Source: Candidatus Dadabacteria bacterium (GTDB taxonomy: Bacteria; Desulfobacterota_D; UBA1144; Nemesobacterales; UBA2774). Taken from it: 6,537 nt of DNA. This document shows, one piece after another, positions 6,472-6,537 of the stretch (positions are counted from its first letter, which is position 1; each line of letters opens with the position of its first letter). The stretch spans positions 1 to 6,537 of the forward strand of contig DAOVUC010000098.1 of assembly GCA_030632765.1 (NCBI GenBank). Direction: 5' to 3'. Below the pieces are notes generated by a model that searched no databases, had not been told where the DNA came from, and worked only from the letters and a program-made list of their open reading frames with translations. Both the position numbers and the translations under genes were made by a program.

Positions 6472-6494
6472 CCCTCATTATATACACATGAGGG
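6472..6494. repeat. Inverted repeat over the -10 of the LLM oxidoreductase promoter
   Basis: CCCTCAT (6472-6478) and ATGAGGG (6488-6494) form a perfect 7-bp inverted repeat separated by 9 bases that include most of TATAAT. Arm centres are 16 bases apart, fitting two half-sites on nearly the same DNA face. It resembles an operator more than a terminator, as no T run follows. Confidence 0.55.
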
Positions 6495-6506
6495 TATAAA
6501 ACACAA
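6477..6506 (-). promoter_or_regulatory. Candidate sigma70-type promoter of the LLM oxidoreductase
   Basis: On the minus strand a perfect TATAAT (6482-6477) lies 18 bases downstream of TTGTGT (6506-6501), a partial -35 keeping TTG. Transcription would start near 6470, about 25 bases before the ATG at 6445. The -10 sits inside the loop and right arm of one inverted repeat and the -35 inside the loop of another. Confidence 0.55.
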
Positions 6507-6512
6507 TACCCT
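6491..6512. repeat. Second inverted repeat over the -35 of the LLM oxidoreductase promoter
   Basis: AGGGTAT (6491-6497) and ATACCCT (6506-6512) are a perfect 7-bp inverted repeat with an 8-base spacer. The left arm shares AGGG (6491-6494) with the right arm of the neighbouring repeat, so the two dyads overlap. The spacer contains most of the proposed -35. Confidence 0.55.
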
Positions 6513-6537
6513 TAGGTAATGTGCAAGGACATATGGC

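Noticed and set aside
1..6537. Search for CRISPR arrays, tRNA genes, transposase genes, tandem repeats and riboswitch-like leaders
   Set aside because: No regularly spaced direct repeats, cloverleaf-like segments or long structured leaders were seen by eye. Intergenic gaps are all about 110 bases or less.

Overview
The window looks like chromosomal DNA from an uncultured, moderately AT-rich, Gram-negative-type bacterium. By eye the GC content is near 40%. Two proteins carry lipoprotein signal peptides, one of them on a SYLF-domain protein of a kind common in diderms. The yggS-proC-yggT order is widespread in bacteria, and an LLM-class (probably F420-type) oxidoreductase sits nearby. No signature fixes the phylum. 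No rRNA, tRNA, CRISPR array, insertion sequence or phage gene was seen. The DNA is gene-dense, with no gap above about 110 bases.

Left part (1-2790, all on the minus strand; read right to left): a tight housekeeping operon. It starts with a GTG-initiated SYLF/YSC84-type lipoprotein, followed by maf (nucleotide pyrophosphatase), yggS (PLP-homeostasis protein), proC (pyrroline-5-carboxylate reductase) and the first 26 codons of a yggT-family membrane protein cut off by the window edge. Gaps are 9 bases, a 17-base overlap, 26 bases and a 1-base stop/start overlap, so co-transcription is very likely and translational coupling is likely at two junctions.

Middle (2894-5304): a divergent pair shares a 108-base promoter region. 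A small carboxymuconolactone-decarboxylase-family protein (minus) points left. An antibiotic-biosynthesis-monooxygenase-domain protein (plus) points right and is followed 29 bases later by a dipeptide/oligopeptide-type ABC substrate-binding lipoprotein. No permease or ATPase genes accompany the binding protein here.

Right part (5393-6537): an LLM-class flavin/F420-dependent oxidoreductase on the minus strand converges on the binding-protein gene. A hairpin with a T run, oriented to terminate the oxidoreductase transcript, lies between them. Its promoter region holds two overlapping perfect 7-bp inverted repeats, the most striking non-coding structure in the window.

The genes belong to recognisable families and no clear novel multi-gene system is visible. 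The items most worth a second look are the dyads at the oxidoreductase promoter, the grouping of small-molecule redox genes with an orphan binding protein, and the SYLF lipoprotein at the head of the maf operon.
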